Notes under the pieces: model-generated
Databases searched by the model: none
What the model saw: only the letters and a program-made list of their open reading frames with translations
Told to the model about the DNA's origin: nothing
Made by a program: the position numbers and the translations under genes
Shown here: positions 45,831 through 54,296 of the stretch, piece after piece
How positions within the stretch are numbered: the first letter of the stretch is position 1
Layout: the number at the start of each line of letters is the position of its first letter
Origin: Janthinobacterium sp. SUN073
GTDB lineage: Bacteria; Pseudomonadota; Gammaproteobacteria; Burkholderiales; Burkholderiaceae_D
Direction of reading: 5' to 3'
DNA: 64,000 nucleotides
Assembly (NCBI RefSeq): GCF_030397665.1
Contig: NZ_JAPUBT010000013.1
Location: forward strand, 62,001 to 126,000

Positions 45831-46340
45831 ATGCATGCCATAGACAAGATCATCGCCTTGCGCGCCATTGCCCCGGGCGAAGAGGAGGCACTGGCGCGGC
45901 TGTTTCAACTGTACTGTTATGACAATGCCGCCTGGAGCGGTGAGGCGTTGCTGGCCGATGGCCGCTACGACGTGTGCGATGCGGGGCTGGCGTCGTATGT
46001 GCATGCAGCCGGCCACACGGCCAGCTGGATCGAGGTCGATGGCGAACTGGCCGGCTTTTTCCTCACGGAGCCTGGTATGGCGGGCGGGCTGGCCGTGCAG
46101 GAGTTCAGCGATTTTTTTATTCTGAAGCAATACCGGCGCCGGGGCGTGGCGCTGGAAGTGGTGCGCAGGGTGCTGCTGGACAGCGGGCGAACGTGGCTGG
46201 TGGCGATGTTCCACGCCGATGCCGCTGCCTGCGCGTTCTGGCGGCACGCGTTTGCGCGCCTGCCGTTTGCCAGGGTCGAGGCGTACGACGATCCGGACTT
46301 GCCGCAGTTCCAGCTGACCTTGCTGAAACCGGCGGCCTGA
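45831..46340 (+). CDS. GNAT family N-acetyltransferase
   Basis: A 169-residue Gcn5-related acetyltransferase. The acetyl-CoA loop is seen as QYRRRGVALEVVRRVL (about 100-115), and the C-terminal strand follows VEAYDDPDLPQFQLTLL. The substrate is not predictable. GTGGAGGAAAG precedes the ATG by about seven bases. It stands alone, convergent with the outer-membrane protein gene. Confidence 0.88.
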   Translation: MHAIDKIIALRAIAPGEEEALARLFQLYCYDNAAWSGEALLADGRYDVCDAGLASYVHAAGHTASWIEVDGELAGFFLTEPGMAGGLAVQEFSDFFILKQYRRRGVALEVVRRVLLDSGRTWLVAMFHADAAACAFWRHAFARLPFARVEAYDDPDLPQFQLTLLKPAA

Positions 46341-46346
46341 GCGCGT

Positions 46347-47195
46347 TTAGAAGCGCACTTTCACATACGCTGACGGTCCCGTCAGGCGAATGTTCAGGTC
46401 CGCATCGCGTTCGCTGTCGCGGTGCAGCTTGATTTTCGAGATGCCATAATCGGCCACGAAACCGATATTCTTGAACGGAAACCATTCCACGCCGATATTG
46501 CCGCCGTAGATGTGACCGTTGATGCGTCCGCCGTTTTTCTTGATGCCCGACGCTTCCGCATACATGCGCAAGTCCGGCGTGAAGGCGTGGCGCCAGCCCA
46601 CTTCCAGCAGCGGCGCAAACGCATGCTCGCCGATGGAATCGCGCGCCGTGGCCGTTTCGCCATTGACGACACCGGTGGCCGTGCCGTTCAGGTTGGCATG
46701 GTAGTAGGCGGCGCCCAGGCCGATGCCGAAGGTGTCGTTGCCACTGCCCAGCCACCATTTATAGGCCAGCTTGGCCAGGTCCAGCTTGAGATCCGCATTC
46801 GCGGTGGCCGTGCCCGTGACGGGCTGGCCATTGATGATGGTCTCGCCCGTCAGGCTTGGCGTATAGGATTTGTCGTAGCGGTAGTAGTCGAATGCCAGGC
46901 CGTGGCGGTCGCCGATCAGCAAATCCGCCTTCACGCGCGGGATGGTGGTATGGCTGGGCTTTGATTCGGGTGCGTCGATGCGGCCAAACTGCGTGTCGGC
47001 GCCGATATTGATGCGCGGATCGGCGGAAAACGCCCCGATCGAGATGCTGACACGGTCCAGCGTGGGCGATGGCTCGGCCCGCACCGTGGCGGCCGCCGTG
47101 GCCATGCCCAGCACGCCCAGCATCATGGTGCCGCGCAAGGCGAGGTGGTGCGGACGTGGTGGGGACAGGCGGGCGGGGACGGACGTAACAACCAT
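46347..47195 (-). CDS. outer-membrane beta-barrel protein
   Basis: A 282-residue secreted protein. A rather Arg/Pro-rich N-terminus leads into a signal segment (about 20-40, cleaved near VRA). The mature part has alternating hydrophobic strands, Gly/Tyr-rich turns and a terminal aromatic residue (VKVRF), the signature of outer-membrane barrels assembled by BamA. No specific family or ligand is recognised. An ATG at about residue 24 could be the true start. Confidence 0.75.
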   Translation of the reverse strand: MVVTSVPARLSPPRPHHLALRGTMMLGVLGMATAAATVRAEPSPTLDRVSISIGAFSADPRINIGADTQFGRIDAPESKPSHTTIPRVKADLLIGDRHGLAFDYYRYDKSYTPSLTGETIINGQPVTGTATANADLKLDLAKLAYKWWLGSGNDTFGIGLGAAYYHANLNGTATGVVNGETATARDSIGEHAFAPLLEVGWRHAFTPDLRMYAEASGIKKNGGRINGHIYGGNIGVEWFPFKNIGFVADYGISKIKLHRDSERDADLNIRLTGPSAYVKVRF

Positions 47196-47403
47196 GGGAC
47201 AACTCCTCAGAATAAAGTGAAACTATCGCGATGCTTTGGGCGACAGTGCAATGAGGAAATGGTAGCAATGGTTACTTTTAAATGACGTAGCCGCACGGCG
47301 CAAGTGGCCGTCGGATTTGTCCTACCGTGTGTAACAGCTGGTACTCACACCGGTATTGCCTGCAACGCAGGACGCGGGCAGAATGGTGTGCACAGGAGGG
47401 AAC

Positions 47404-48150
47404 ATGAGAATCGCCGCCATTTCCGATATCCACGGCAACCTCGATGCGCTTGAAGCCGTGCTGGCCGACATCGCCCGGCGTGGCGTGGACGTCACCGTCA
47501 ACCTGGGCGATATCGTCTCGGGCCATCTGCAGCCGCGCGCTACGGCGACGCGCCTGATGGGGCTCGGCTTGCCCACCATCCGCGGCAACCACGAGCGCCA
47601 GTTGCTGGGCAACCCGGTCCGCATGGGCGTGTCCGACGCTTTTGCGCGCGCGCAACTGCTGCCCGAGCAACTCGCGTGGATCAATGCGCTGCCCGCCACC
47701 TTGCGCTTGCGCAAAGACGTACTGCTCGTGCATGGCACGCCCGCCAGCGACCTCGTGTATTTTCTCGACAGCGTCACGCCGCAGGGCAGCCGCGCGGCCA
47801 CGTCGCAGGAGGTGGCCGAACGCGCGGGCGAGGCTGACGCGGCCCTGATCCTGTGTGGCCACACGCACATGCCGCGCCAGGTGCGCCTGGCCGATGGGCG
47901 GCTGATCGTCAACCCGGGCAGCGTCGGCTTGCAAGCCTACGACGACGATCATGCTTATCCGCACGTGATGGAAAACGGCACACCGCATGCGCGCTATGCG
48001 ATCGCCGAACAAGGGATGGACGGGGCCTGGACGGCGCAGTTGCATGCCGTGGAATATGACTGGGAGCAGGCGGCGCGGCTGGCGCTGGCGAATGGCCGGC
48101 CCGACTGGGTCGTGCCACTGCGCACGGGCCGTGTCGGCGTGCTTACCTGA
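47404..48150 (+). CDS. metallophosphoesterase of the YfcE/MPP type
   Basis: A 248-residue calcineurin-like phosphoesterase. All metal motifs are seen: D7xH9 (SDIHGN), GD (NLGDIVSG), GNHE (RGNHERQ), and GHTH (CGHTHMPRQ). Such enzymes cut phosphodiesters or small phosphate esters; the substrate is unknown. ATG 47404 is chosen because AGGAGG lies 7 bases upstream. Its 3' end overlaps the convergent dctD gene by eight bases. Confidence 0.9.
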   Translation: MRIAAISDIHGNLDALEAVLADIARRGVDVTVNLGDIVSGHLQPRATATRLMGLGLPTIRGNHERQLLGNPVRMGVSDAFARAQLLPEQLAWINALPATLRLRKDVLLVHGTPASDLVYFLDSVTPQGSRAATSQEVAERAGEADAALILCGHTHMPRQVRLADGRLIVNPGSVGLQAYDDDHAYPHVMENGTPHARYAIAEQGMDGAWTAQLHAVEYDWEQAARLALANGRPDWVVPLRTGRVGVLT

Positions 48151-49486
48151 ACTCTTCGGCCACCAGGTTGTACTTTTGCATCTTGTGATACAAGGTCTGT
48201 TTCGGTAAGCCCAGCACCGTGCTCACTTCGCTGACGTTGCCGGAATATGCGCGTAGTTCCTGTTCGATCAGTGCGCGTTCGAAGCCGTTCACCTGCTCCG
48301 CCAGCGACAGGGGGCTGGCCTGATTGCCCGCCAGCAGGCTCGATGCACCGCCGGCGATGCCCAGCACGAAGCGGTCGGCGATATTGCGCAGTTCGCGCAC
48401 ATTGCCGGGCCAGGAATGGGCCATCAGGTTGCGCATCTGTGCGCTCGACACCACGGGCGCGGCGCGGTTGTAGCGGGTGGCGGCGGCCAGCACGAAGTGC
48501 TCGAACAGGATGGGAATGTCTTCACGCCGTTCGCGCAAGGGCGGCAAATGCAGCACGATCAGATTCAGGCGGTAGTACAGGTCGCTGCGGAATTTCTGCT
48601 GCTGCGACAAGTCTTCCAGGTCCAGCTTGGCCGCCGCGATGACGCGTACATCGACGGGCGTGGGCACGTTGGAACCGAGGCGTTCGATATAGCGTTCCTG
48701 CAACACGCGCAGCAATTTTACTTGCAAGGACAGGGGCAGGCTTTCGATTTCGTCGAGGAAAAAAGTGCCGTGGTCCGCGTGCTCGATCTTGCCCACCTGC
48801 CGCTTGGCCGCGCCCGTGAATGCGCCCGGTTCGTGGCCGAAGACTTCGCTTTCAAATATGCTTTCGGGAATCGCGCCGCAGTTGACGGCGACAAAGTTGT
48901 GCTTGCGCCGATGGCTGAAGTCGTGCAGGCAGCGGGCCACCATTTCCTTGCCCGTGCCCGTGTCGCCATAGATCAGTACGTCGGCTGGTTCGTCGGCAAC
49001 GTCGAGTATCAAGCGCCGTATGTCGCGCATCGCCACGGAATTGCCCAGTAAGCGCGCTTCGATGCCACCGCCGTCCTCGAGCTGGCGGCGCAGGCTGTGT
49101 ACTTCCAGCGTGAGTCGCCGCGTTTCCAGCGCGCGCAGGATGACATCGACCAGTTGCTCGGACGAGTAGGGCTTTTCGATGAAATCGTAGGCGCCCGTGC
49201 GCATGGCGTGCACGGCCATGGTGATGTCGCCGTGGCCCGTGACGAGGATCACAGGCAGGTTGGCATCGAGCGTCTTGACTGCTTGCAGCAATTCCAGGCC
49301 GCTCATGCCGGGCAGGCGTACGTCGCTGACCACGATGCCGGGGAAATCCGGTGTCAGCAGTTTATAGGCCAGCTCGGCCGAGTGAAACGCCAGCACGTCC
49401 AGGCCGGCCAACTGCAGTGCCTGCTCGCTGCCTTCGCGTACGGTGGGGTCGTCCTCGACCAGCAAGACCTTCAAGCCGTCAAACAT
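48143..49486 (-). CDS. dctD: C4-dicarboxylate response regulator, sigma-54 activator
   Basis: A 447-residue NtrC-family regulator: receiver domain (1-120, phosphate-accepting D55 in VVSDVRLPG), AAA+ domain (about 145-375, P-loop GDTGTGKE, sigma-54 contact GAFTGA) and a C-terminal Fis-type helix-turn-helix (GNVSEVSTVLGLPKQTLYHK). It should activate the sigma-54 promoter found before dctA. ATG 49486 overlaps the dctB end by eight bases, so the pair is translationally coupled. Confidence 0.93.
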   Translation of the reverse strand: MFDGLKVLLVEDDPTVREGSEQALQLAGLDVLAFHSAELAYKLLTPDFPGIVVSDVRLPGMSGLELLQAVKTLDANLPVILVTGHGDITMAVHAMRTGAYDFIEKPYSSEQLVDVILRALETRRLTLEVHSLRRQLEDGGGIEARLLGNSVAMRDIRRLILDVADEPADVLIYGDTGTGKEMVARCLHDFSHRRKHNFVAVNCGAIPESIFESEVFGHEPGAFTGAAKRQVGKIEHADHGTFFLDEIESLPLSLQVKLLRVLQERYIERLGSNVPTPVDVRVIAAAKLDLEDLSQQQKFRSDLYYRLNLIVLHLPPLRERREDIPILFEHFVLAAATRYNRAAPVVSSAQMRNLMAHSWPGNVRELRNIADRFVLGIAGGASSLLAGNQASPLSLAEQVNGFERALIEQELRAYSGNVSEVSTVLGLPKQTLYHKMQKYNLVAEEFR

Positions 49487-51386
49487 GTTTTTCCTCCTGC
49501 GTTGCAATCTGTAGTTCGATGGTGAAGATGGCGCCGCCGCCGGGGGCGTTTTCGGCGCGCAGCACGCCGCCGAACTGGCGCGTGATCTGTTCGGAAATGG
49601 CCAGACCCAGGCCCAGTCCCAGTCCTTGCGGTTTTGTTGTGAAGAACGGTTCGAACAGGTGTTCATACACTTCCGTCGACAGGCCGGGCCCTGTGTCGGC
49701 CACATGGATCAGCACGTGCTCGGGCGTGCATTCGACGGACACGCGCAGGCTGCGCACGTCGCTGCCGTTCATGGCGTCGAGCGCATTCGCGTACAGGTTC
49801 ACCAGCACTTGCTCCAGGCGGTTGCTTTCGCACATGGCAAAGATGTCTTCAGGCGGCAGTTGCAGGGTGAAACGCACATTTTCCACCTGCAGCCGGCGCT
49901 CGACCAGGAACAGCGCATTGCTGATCGCCGTGGGGATCGACACGGAGGTCAGGCTGGTGGTCGATTTGCGCGCAAAAATCTTCAATTGACCGGTAATAGT
50001 CCCCATCCTGGCCGCAATTTGCGAGATCTTTGCCAGGTTGCGCCGCGCGTCGTCGAGCCGTCCACGCTCGAGCAGGATGACGGCATTGTCGGACATGGTG
50101 CGCAGCGCCGTCAGCGGTTGGTTGAGTTCATGCGTGATGCTGGCCGACATTTGCCCCAGCACGGCCATCTTGCCTGCTTGAAACAGTTCATTTTGCGTGA
50201 TGTGGAGTTTTTGCTCGGCCTTGCTGCGCACCTCGATTTCCTGGCTCAGGCTTTGCGTCATGGCATTGAGTTCCGAGGTGCGTTCCTCGACCATGGCTTC
50301 CAGGTTGTCGTAGGCATGTTGCAAGTCTTCGCGGGCGCGCAATTTTTGCGCCACAGCCGCGCGGCGCTGGCGCAGGTAAAAGAACAGCAGCATGAAAAAG
50401 CCCAGCAGCACGCAAGAGAAGGCGGCCGCCGCGCGCGCGCTGGCTTTCGCCTGCGCCAGGTCGGACAGGTAAATAAAAGTCCAGCCTTGCGGCGACTTGA
50501 GCTTGATCTGCGTCATGACGCTGGAGCTGATCTTCGGTGGCGTATCGGCGTGTTCCTGCTCGCGCACGCTGATCACGCGCGCGCCATTGCCCAGCTGGCG
50601 GTCCGAGACGAAGGGAATGGCTTCGAGCTGCTTCGAGTAATACTGGCGCGTGCGGTTGAGTTCTTCGACGATGGCGGGCGACAGCGGCGCCAGGGTCTTG
50701 TACTTCCAGTCCGCCATGGAACTGAGAAAGATCACGCCGTGCTCATCGGCCAGCATCACCTTGTCGGCGCCTTGCACCCAGCGTTTTTCCAGGGTTTCCA
50801 GGTTCACCTTCACCGTTGCCAGGCCCAGCATGTGGCCATTCTGGTAGATGCCATGGGCAAAGAAGTAGCCGGGCTCCAGCCGCGTTGTGCCCACGCCATA
50901 GAAGCGGCCCGGCGTGCCCCGCAGGGCGTCCTGGGCATACGGGCGGAATGAGATATTGTCGCCAATGAAACTGTCCGGCCCCTGCCAGTTGCTGGCGGCC
51001 CGCGTGTTGCCGTCGAGGTTGCTGATGAAAATGGTCGACGATTTCGCCTGGGCATTCATCTGCTCCAGGTAATGGTTGACCGTATCGACCAGCACCGGGT
51101 CTTCCGGATGCTGCAGCAGGCGGATCACGTCGCGGTTCAGCTCCAGCGTCTTGGGCAGGAAGTCGTATTTTTCCAGCGCATTTTCAAGGCTGCTGACATA
51201 CACCTCGAGGCGCTGCGCGCCACTCGCCTGCAGCTTGCCGATGGCGATGCGTTCGGTCCAGAAATACACGAGCCAGACGGTGGCCAGGCAGGCGGCCAGC
51301 ACCACGCCCCAGGCCAGCGTTTCGCGGCCCGAGCGTTGCGACAGGCGCTGGCGCCAGGAAAGGGAAGGTTTGTTACTGCTATTCAT
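49479..51386 (-). CDS. dctB: C4-dicarboxylate sensor histidine kinase
   Basis: A 635-residue membrane kinase. A first span (about 22-42), a large periplasmic Cache sensor (about 45-305), a second span (about 310-330), a coiled coil and HisKA/HATPase domains follow. The phospho-accepting histidine lies in ASITHELNQP, and the ATP lid has DTGPGLS and GLGLGLAISE. DctB-type kinases sense succinate, fumarate or malate together with DctA. The start is uncertain: ATG 51386 or an in-frame GTG at 51416, neither with a strong ribosome binding site. Confidence 0.9.
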   Translation of the reverse strand: MNSSNKPSLSWRQRLSQRSGRETLAWGVVLAACLATVWLVYFWTERIAIGKLQASGAQRLEVYVSSLENALEKYDFLPKTLELNRDVIRLLQHPEDPVLVDTVNHYLEQMNAQAKSSTIFISNLDGNTRAASNWQGPDSFIGDNISFRPYAQDALRGTPGRFYGVGTTRLEPGYFFAHGIYQNGHMLGLATVKVNLETLEKRWVQGADKVMLADEHGVIFLSSMADWKYKTLAPLSPAIVEELNRTRQYYSKQLEAIPFVSDRQLGNGARVISVREQEHADTPPKISSSVMTQIKLKSPQGWTFIYLSDLAQAKASARAAAAFSCVLLGFFMLLFFYLRQRRAAVAQKLRAREDLQHAYDNLEAMVEERTSELNAMTQSLSQEIEVRSKAEQKLHITQNELFQAGKMAVLGQMSASITHELNQPLTALRTMSDNAVILLERGRLDDARRNLAKISQIAARMGTITGQLKIFARKSTTSLTSVSIPTAISNALFLVERRLQVENVRFTLQLPPEDIFAMCESNRLEQVLVNLYANALDAMNGSDVRSLRVSVECTPEHVLIHVADTGPGLSTEVYEHLFEPFFTTKPQGLGLGLGLAISEQITRQFGGVLRAENAPGGGAIFTIELQIATQEEKHV

Positions 51387-51440
51387 AAAATCAGCTGCCA
51401 ACTTGCAAGAATCCACAGTATCGCATTTAAATATTGCGTA

Positions 51441-51475
51441 AAAAGAAAAAGCCGCCGGATATGCATCCGGCGGCT
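51441..51475 (-). terminator. terminator after the porin gene
   Basis: AGCCGCCGGAT pairs with ATCCGGCGGCT, followed on the minus strand by TTTTTC. It may let the porin transcript end before dctB. Confidence 0.85.
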
Positions 51476-51507
51476 CACGCTTTTATGTCACGGACAGCTC
51501 AACGTCC

Positions 51508-52500
51508 TTAGAACGTGTGGCGCATGCCCAGGTTAAAGCCGCTGGTGCCGGTGCCATCGTCCGTGGCATTGCCAACCTTGTAGGTAGCGCCGTTCTTGTT
51601 GCTGATGTGGCCGTAACCTGTGTACAGGTCGCTGCGCTTGGACAGCGCATAGAAGGCACCGATGGCCCACTGCTGGGCGTCACGGTTGGCAATGCTCTTG
51701 TCGTTGTGGCGGATGTACGACGCGACCAGCTTGGTGGCGCCGAACGGGGCGCTGAAGCCGACCAGGATGTCGTTGCTCTTGCTGTTGTCGAAGGCGCGGT
51801 TGTCGGCGTAGCCGAAGTTGCCTTGCAGCACGCCGAAGTCGTAGCGCGTGGCCAGCAGGGTGTTGCGCGTTTGCTGGGTCGCCAGCGCATTTTCCTGGCG
51901 GTGGTGCGTCAGGGTCACGTTCAGCGGACCGTCGATGTAGTGCACGGCGCCGCCCATGCTGCGGCTTTTCGCATTGTCTCCGGCCACTTCGCCAAAGCCA
52001 TACGCCAGGTCGGCCGACAGCTTGCTCCAGGTCGGCGTGCTGTATTGCACCATGTTGTCGATGCGATAATTCGTCGCCATAATGTTCGACGCCGTGCCGG
52101 CCAGGCCGATGACGAACGGATCGGCCACGTCGCGCAGGGCCAGGTAGTACGGCGTGTATTGGCGGCCCAAGGTGACGGCGCCGGCGCTGCCAGTCAGGCC
52201 GACGTACGACTGGCGGCCGAACAGCCGGCCGCCCTGGCCCGAGGTGCCGGTATCGATGTTGAAACCACTTTCCAGCACGAAAATGGCGGCCAGGCCAGCA
52301 CCCAGGTCTTCCTTGCCCTTGAAGCCGATGCGCGAGCCGGAAGCGACGCCGGAGGCGACGCGGTTCAGGCGGTCGCCTGCCGCATCCTTGTCGAACACCA
52401 GGCCGGCGTCAGCCACGCCATACATGGTCACGCTCGATTGAGCCAATGCGCCGCCGGAAGCTGCGCCAAGGGCCAGCAGGGTAAACAGGACTTTTTTCAT
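51508..52500 (-). CDS. Gram-negative general porin (Burkholderiales type)
   Basis: A 330-residue trimeric porin. Signal peptide MKKVLFTLLALGAASGGALA; mature start QSSVTMYGVADAGL typical of the family; long loops; C-terminal aromatic residue (LGMRHTF). It lies between dctA and dctB on the same strand, which suggests a role in outer-membrane passage of C4-dicarboxylates (inference). It has its own terminator and a 108-base gap from dctA. Confidence 0.92.
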   Translation of the reverse strand: MKKVLFTLLALGAASGGALAQSSVTMYGVADAGLVFDKDAAGDRLNRVASGVASGSRIGFKGKEDLGAGLAAIFVLESGFNIDTGTSGQGGRLFGRQSYVGLTGSAGAVTLGRQYTPYYLALRDVADPFVIGLAGTASNIMATNYRIDNMVQYSTPTWSKLSADLAYGFGEVAGDNAKSRSMGGAVHYIDGPLNVTLTHHRQENALATQQTRNTLLATRYDFGVLQGNFGYADNRAFDNSKSNDILVGFSAPFGATKLVASYIRHNDKSIANRDAQQWAIGAFYALSKRSDLYTGYGHISNKNGATYKVGNATDDGTGTSGFNLGMRHTF

Positions 52501-52569
52501 GAAAATCTCTCTAATAAGTTGGAATGACTACTGATCGCACTACCTGACTGCTTGTTACTCAACATGGAC

Positions 52570-52601
52570 AACAAATAAATGGCCCGCTTGTGGCGGGCCA
52601 T
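52570..52601 (-). terminator. dctA terminator
   Basis: ATGGCCCGC pairs with GCGGGCCAT around a five-base loop; on the minus strand it is followed by TTATTTG, a modest T-rich tail. Confidence 0.7.
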
Positions 52602-52608
52602 GGCGCTA

Positions 52609-53922
52609 TCAGGCTTTGCTAGCGTGGTCAGCTTCGCCCCAATGGCTTTCCGTGTTCTGGTTGGCGGCGTTGGCCGCAGCGGCTTCTTCCTCGGTGGCAA
52701 GGCCACCTTCCCACTTGGCGACGACGGCCGTGGCGACGGCATTGCCGACCGCGTTGGTGGCCGAGCGACCCATGTCGAGGAATTGGTCGACACCCATCAG
52801 CAGCAGCAGGCCCGCTTCCGGAATATTGAATTGGTTCAGGGTCGCGGCAATCACCACCAGCGAGGCGCGCGGCACGCCGGCCATGCCTTTCGAGGTCAGC
52901 ATCAGCAGCAGCAGCATGGTGATCTGCGTGCCGATCGACAGGTCGATACCGTAGGCTTGTGCAATGAACAGCACGGCGAAGGTGCAGTACATCATCGAGC
53001 CGTCGAGGTTGAAGGAGTAGCCCATTGGCAACACAAAACTGGAAATCTTGCGGTCCACGCCGAACTGGTCGAGCGCCGTCAGCAGTTTTGGATACGCCGC
53101 TTCCGAGCTGGCCGTCGAGAATGCCAGCAGGAATGGTTCGCGGATCAGGCCGACGAGCTTGAAGATGCGCGGGCCGATGACGACAAAGCCGGCGCCGATC
53201 AGCAGTGTCCACAGGCACAGCAAGCCCAGGTAGAAACCGCCCATGAATTTGGCAAACGTGACCAGCACGCCCAGGCCGTGGGTGGTGATGACGGAGGCCA
53301 TGGCGGCGAACACGGCCAGCGGGGCCAGGTTCATGATGGTGCCGGTGATGCGCAGCATGACTTGTGCCAGCTGGTCGACGACGGCCGTCAGGGTCTTGCC
53401 CGATTCGCCCAGGCCGGCCAGTGCGCCACCGAAGAAGATCGAGAACACCAGCACTTGCAAGATTTCATTGTTGGCCATGGCCTCGATCGGCGACTTCGGC
53501 ACCAGATGCGTGAAGAAATCTTTCAAGGTGAAGGCGGCCGTTTTCAAATTGGTTGAAGCGTGTACGTCCGGCAATGGCAGACCCAGGTTGGTACCCAGCT
53601 GCATCAGGTTCGACAGCACCATGCCCAGCGCCAGCGAGACCAGCGAGGCGACCACGAACCAGCACATGGCTTTCAAGCCGATGCGGCCCGCCGTCTTGCC
53701 GTCGCCCATGTGGGCGATACCGACTGTCAGGGTGGAAAATACCAGCAGCGCAATGATCATCTTGATCAGGCGCAAGAAGACGTCGGTGACGATGGAAATA
53801 TTGCCAGCGATCTGAGCGCTGAGCTTGGCATCAGGGAAGGCGGTGTTGCATCCATAGCCCACGGCAATGCCGAGGATCATGGCAATCAGGATGTACAGGG
53901 TTAATGGCCGTTTCTTTTTCAT
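52609..53922 (-). CDS. dctA: C4-dicarboxylate:cation symporter DctA
   Basis: A 437-residue inner-membrane carrier of the DAACS family, importing succinate, fumarate and malate with protons or sodium. The family's serine-rich motif (LAFSTASSEAAYPK), the MGYSFNLDGSMMY motif and GMAGVPRAS are all present. ATG 53922 is chosen: GGAGGAG lies 6 bases upstream. A sigma-54 promoter lies about 127 bases upstream, and its activator dctD is in the same cluster. Confidence 0.95.
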   Translation of the reverse strand: MKKKRPLTLYILIAMILGIAVGYGCNTAFPDAKLSAQIAGNISIVTDVFLRLIKMIIALLVFSTLTVGIAHMGDGKTAGRIGLKAMCWFVVASLVSLALGMVLSNLMQLGTNLGLPLPDVHASTNLKTAAFTLKDFFTHLVPKSPIEAMANNEILQVLVFSIFFGGALAGLGESGKTLTAVVDQLAQVMLRITGTIMNLAPLAVFAAMASVITTHGLGVLVTFAKFMGGFYLGLLCLWTLLIGAGFVVIGPRIFKLVGLIREPFLLAFSTASSEAAYPKLLTALDQFGVDRKISSFVLPMGYSFNLDGSMMYCTFAVLFIAQAYGIDLSIGTQITMLLLLMLTSKGMAGVPRASLVVIAATLNQFNIPEAGLLLLMGVDQFLDMGRSATNAVGNAVATAVVAKWEGGLATEEEAAAANAANQNTESHWGEADHASKA

Positions 53923-54048
53923 TTTGACTCCTCCGGTGAAACGCCGCTGTGAGCGGATTATTGATAGCGAGCAACTCAAGCTTGGAGTCAGTATTTCTCA
54001 AAAACAAGCCCTTGCGTGCTAGCGATTATTTGCAGCAAAACCTGTACA

Positions 54049-54065
54049 TAGCAAAGGATATGCCT
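54049..54065 (-). promoter_or_regulatory. sigma-54 promoter of dctA
   Basis: On the minus strand AGGCATATCCTTTGCTA matches TGGCAC-N5-TTGC: GG at 54064-54063 and GC at 54052-54051 are exactly ten bases apart. This puts the transcript start about 115-120 bases before dctA. Confidence 0.75.
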
Positions 54066-54066
54066 G

Positions 54067-54098
54067 AAATGGGCATTTGCGACTTAACTTCTTAAGTT
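54067..54098. promoter_or_regulatory. possible DctD binding sites
   Basis: Two perfect inverted repeats just upstream of the sigma-54 promoter: AAATG-GG-CATTT (54067-54078) and AACTT-CTT-AAGTT (54086-54098). Enhancer sites normally lie further off, so binding by DctD is only a guess. Confidence 0.4.
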
Positions 54099-54251
54099 GT
54101 TGATTTAAGGAAGCTTTTTTGTTGCTTAGATGTTGCAACTTTGCACGTTTGCGCGAAATATTGGACGGGGCGGGCTATCGCTGTATGACTTTTCATACGC
54201 TAGTCGCGGCAGGGTGGCGGTGCGGCAAAAAGACAAGATTATCAGGACAAT

Positions 54252-54277
54252 AAAAAAGCCCTTCCGTAGAAGGGCTT
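54252..54277 (-). terminator. terminator of the TonB receptor gene
   Basis: AAGCCCTTC pairs with GAAGGGCTT, loop CGTA, and on the minus strand a run of six T follows. Confidence 0.9.
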
Positions 54278-54296
54278 GATCTGGCGCAATGCGTGT

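Larger units (their letters stand above)
53923..54251. other. dctA upstream control region
   Basis: Gene-free stretch, A+T-rich around 54040-54140. It holds a sigma-54 promoter and two inverted repeats for dctA. Confidence 0.6.
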
